From assembly GCA_000695325.1 (NCBI GenBank), contig AVPN01001183.1:6977-27003 (forward strand): a DNA stretch of 20,027 bases, written 5' to 3'. How positions within the stretch are numbered: position 1 is the stretch's first letter; every line of letters starts with the position of its first letter. Under the pieces are notes generated by a model that was not told the DNA's origin, ran no database searches, and worked only from the letters and a program-made list of their open reading frames with translations. Positions 18,213-20,027 of this stretch are shown here, in pieces. The DNA is from Pleurobrachia bachei (lineage: Eukaryota > Ctenophora > Tentaculata > Cydippida > Pleurobrachiidae). Position numbers and translations under genes: made by a program.

Positions 18213-18582
18213 CTTTTCAATGTCACATTTATTATACTCTTTTCTGTGTAGCCAGATGGCGAGTTTTCTACTTATATAGAATTGAATTTGTTAGGCCGGA
18301 TGCATGTGGCCTCTTTTATTGATATTATTTCTCTCTTTTTTTATTTTCCCAAATTTCGGCGTTTTTATTCATTTTTGTTCATTTTTTCCAGATTCCGCTC
18401 ACTTTTCGCTTCCCTAGGTTGTTTAGAGTTTTATTGAGGATTTAACTCCTCCTGAAGCTCTTTTCAAGTCCAATAAGCTCATTTAATCACCGCTGGTATA
18501 GTTTTATGCCTAGCAGAGCACCTGAGGAATTCAAAATTTGTTTTCCTAAACTCCATTCCACTTTATTTTCTTCATTTTAGCC
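18213..18582. other. Upstream region of dCMP deaminase
   Basis: AT-rich DNA without a gene. Just before the start codon, TTTTCTTCATTTTAG ends two bases ahead of the ATG, which looks like a splice acceptor. A 5' untranslated exon upstream, or trans-splicing, is possible. Confidence 0.45.
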
Positions 18583-19170
18583 ATGAAACGGTCAGAACAC
18601 CTAGATTGGGATACTTACTTTATGTCAGTGGCATTTCTCACCGCACAACGGAGCAAAGATCCTAACACACAAGTGGGCGCTTGCATCGTGAACTCTGAGA
18701 ATAAGATTGTGGGGGTTGGTTACAATGGGATGCCTAGGGGTTGTAGTGATGATGTTCTTCCGTGGGCCAAGGTTGGGAAAACTAAAAATGATACTAAATA
18801 CCCCTTTGTGTGCCATGCTGAGATGAACGCTATTCTCAACAAAAACTCATCTGATGTTAAGGGATGTACGATATATTGCAACCTATTTCCATGTAACGAA
18901 TGTACTAAGATCATTATTCAGTCTGGTATTAGCAAGTTAGTGTACTTCTCTGCAAAATACCGGGGAACGGAGATGTTCGAGGCGTCCGTTAAAATGTTAG
19001 ATTTGGCAGGTATTGCATATAGACATTTCCGACCTAAGGAAAGTAAACTTGTCCTTGATTTTACTGTGTTTGAAGACGTAAAATATGATGAGAGTGAAGG
19101 AGATGAATTCGAGAACAAAAAACGAAAGTGTGATGAAACAAAATCAGATGTGGTGAAAAATGGGAGTTGA
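18583..19170 (+). CDS. DCTD: Deoxycytidylate (dCMP) deaminase
   Basis: Zinc enzyme converting dCMP to dUMP, the substrate of thymidylate synthase. A single open frame of 195 residues. The zinc and catalytic motif is complete: H78-A-E80, with E80 as proton shuttle, and P103-C104-N-E-C107 (PCxxC). Other family blocks are [20 protein letters not shown] (17-36), [18 protein letters not shown] (44-61), [20 protein letters not shown] and [12 protein letters not shown]. Human DCTD is 178 aa; this protein has a longer, charged C-terminal tail with KKRKCDE that could act as a nuclear signal. There is no intron in the coding region, unlike the vertebrate gene, and an acceptor-like TTTTAG sits two bases before the ATG, so only the leader may be spliced. 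An AATAAA lies at 19269-19274. The start aligns two to three residues before the conserved [10 protein letters not shown] region. Confidence 0.94.
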   Translation: MKRSEHLDWDTYFMSVAFLTAQRSKDPNTQVGACIVNSENKIVGVGYNGMPRGCSDDVLPWAKVGKTKNDTKYPFVCHAEMNAILNKNSSDVKGCTIYCNLFPCNECTKIIIQSGISKLVYFSAKYRGTEMFEASVKMLDLAGIAYRHFRPKESKLVLDFTVFEDVKYDESEGDEFENKKRKCDETKSDVVKNGS

Positions 19171-19268
19171 TATTTTTATTTTTCAAAACTTATTTTTATT
19201 TATTTTATCTCTTTTCAATGGTTTCTGTACTATTTAACATTTCTATTCCCTATTTCTAATTTACTGAT

Positions 19269-19274
19269 AATAAA
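19269..19274 (+). terminator. Polyadenylation signal for DCTD
   Basis: AATAAA lies about 100 bp after the DCTD stop codon in AT-rich DNA, 77 bp before the next gene's start codon. Confidence 0.55.
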
Positions 19275-19350
19275 TTTAACCTAAGCTAAGAAACTGTGTT
19301 ACTCTTGTCTACCCATGTTCCACAATCTAACCCAAATCCCCAATATCAGG

Positions 19351-20027
19351 ATGTCTGGAATATGTAACAATTTTAGACGAACTGGAAAGTGCCGGTTTGG
19401 GGACAACTGTAAATTCCAACATGTTCGAGGCGGGGGCGGAAAACGGAAAATAGCTCGAGTAACATGTCCTCGATTTAGCTCTAAAGAAGGTAATAATTGT
19501 ATTATATGATAATTAACAAAACTAGATGATATGACAGTTGTGAGTATAGAAACTTGTAATAAACTTATCTTATCCCTAGGGTGCCAGGGAGACTGTAAAC
19601 TAGCCCACGCATTTGAACAAGACACTGAGCTGCTTGGGATGTTTGAGAGGGGTATCAATATTATCAATATCAGGGTTGATGATGTGAAGGGTAAGATGAG
19701 AGATCAGGCATCTCTTCAGGACATGTATGATCTACCGGTGGATTTGGTCGAGGAAAATACCGGTCCTACAACATCAATTGACATTAATTTAGACCCCACA
19801 TCAATTAGTAGTCTCAATGCTAACGCTGTTTCTTTCCACCCAACTTCCTCTTCATCTCAAGATACAGCAACGACCACCTCAGAACAGGGAGGAGGTCAAT
19901 CTCTAGGAGCGGGAGGAGGATCAGGAGGTCCGTCTCTAGCTGGTGCCAAGGTAGTCACCACTCTTACTGGGGATGAGTACACGAGAGAGGTCCAACAAGT
20001 CACCAGACTATACCGGGACCACTGCCA
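19351..20027 (+). CDS. CCCH-type zinc-finger protein, 5' part (runs off the window)
   Basis: Likely RNA-binding protein; the family member is not identified. Exon 1 (19351-19489) encodes MSGICNNFRRTGKCRFGDNC followed by KFQH, a canonical C-x8-C-x5-C-x3-H finger (C5, C14, C20, H24). After a GTAATA donor and CCCTAG acceptor, exon 2 (19580 to the window end) completes a second, shorter finger, C-PRFSSKEG-C-QGD-C-KLA-H, of C-x8-C-x3-C-x3-H type. Then come a mixed segment (FERGINIINIRVDD and DLPVDLVEEN), a Ser/Thr/Gln/Gly-rich low-complexity region, and VVTTLTGDEYTREVQQVTRL as the window ends. The start may be ATG 19351; a CAATATCAG acceptor-like word lies one base upstream, so an earlier exon is possible. 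It sits close behind DCTD on the same strand. Confidence 0.75.

Overview
The window is eukaryotic and almost certainly animal (or a close relative). Genes are split by short GT-AG introns, mostly 75-190 bp, with pyrimidine-rich acceptors. The encoded proteins match animal families: radial spoke head, dynein regulatory complex EF-hand protein, IFT46, Golgi PAPS transporter and dCMP deaminase. Moderate GC, compact spacing, CpG-containing intergenic DNA and many simple repeats suggest a small-genome invertebrate with motile cilia. I cannot name the species.

Layout. The left half (104-10115) is a run of motile-cilium genes, all on the minus strand: a radial spoke head RSP4/6-type gene with an in-frame stop (104-2326), a 5'-truncated copy of a second spoke-head gene (3300-3982), the intact second gene (5292-7134), DRC8/EFCAB2 (7541-8291) and IFT46 (8611-10115). 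Exon joins of the intact genes keep phase and give proteins of 504, 165 and 336 residues.

The spoke-head region was built by recent tandem duplication. An 872/858-bp unit (2406-3277 and 3980-4837) and an 864-bp unit (3119-3982 and 5111-5974) are each about 99% identical. They join at a GGG shared by both parents. A 159-bp CpG-rich piece with an RFX X-box-like site and CRE-like half-sites is present three times. The first 817 bp of the IFT46 locus (upstream region, exons 1-2) are also duplicated, at 12138-12954, and end six bases into intron 2.

Between the two IFT46 copies lies about 1.7 kb without a convincing gene: a tRNA-like SINE head starting at the duplication boundary, pyrimidine-rich simple DNA and a perfect 20-bp palindrome. 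The right half is on the plus strand: SLC35B2 (PAPS transporter 1, eight exons, 13268-15741), about 2.3 kb with no recognised gene, a small mobile-element ORF remnant near 18.0-18.2 kb, a single-exon dCMP deaminase (18583-19170), and the start of a CCCH zinc-finger gene that runs off the window (19351-20027).

How the genes relate: the spoke-head proteins, DRC8 and IFT46 all serve motile cilia (spoke head, nexin-DRC, and the IFT-B train that imports axonemal parts), so the left half is a functional as well as a physical cluster. SLC35B2 (sulfation) and DCTD (dUMP supply) are housekeeping genes with no evident link to it. No previously undescribed system is clearly visible. The most unusual features are the cilium-gene cluster and its recent, mostly synonymous duplications, which could be real or could be haplotypes wrongly joined in assembly.
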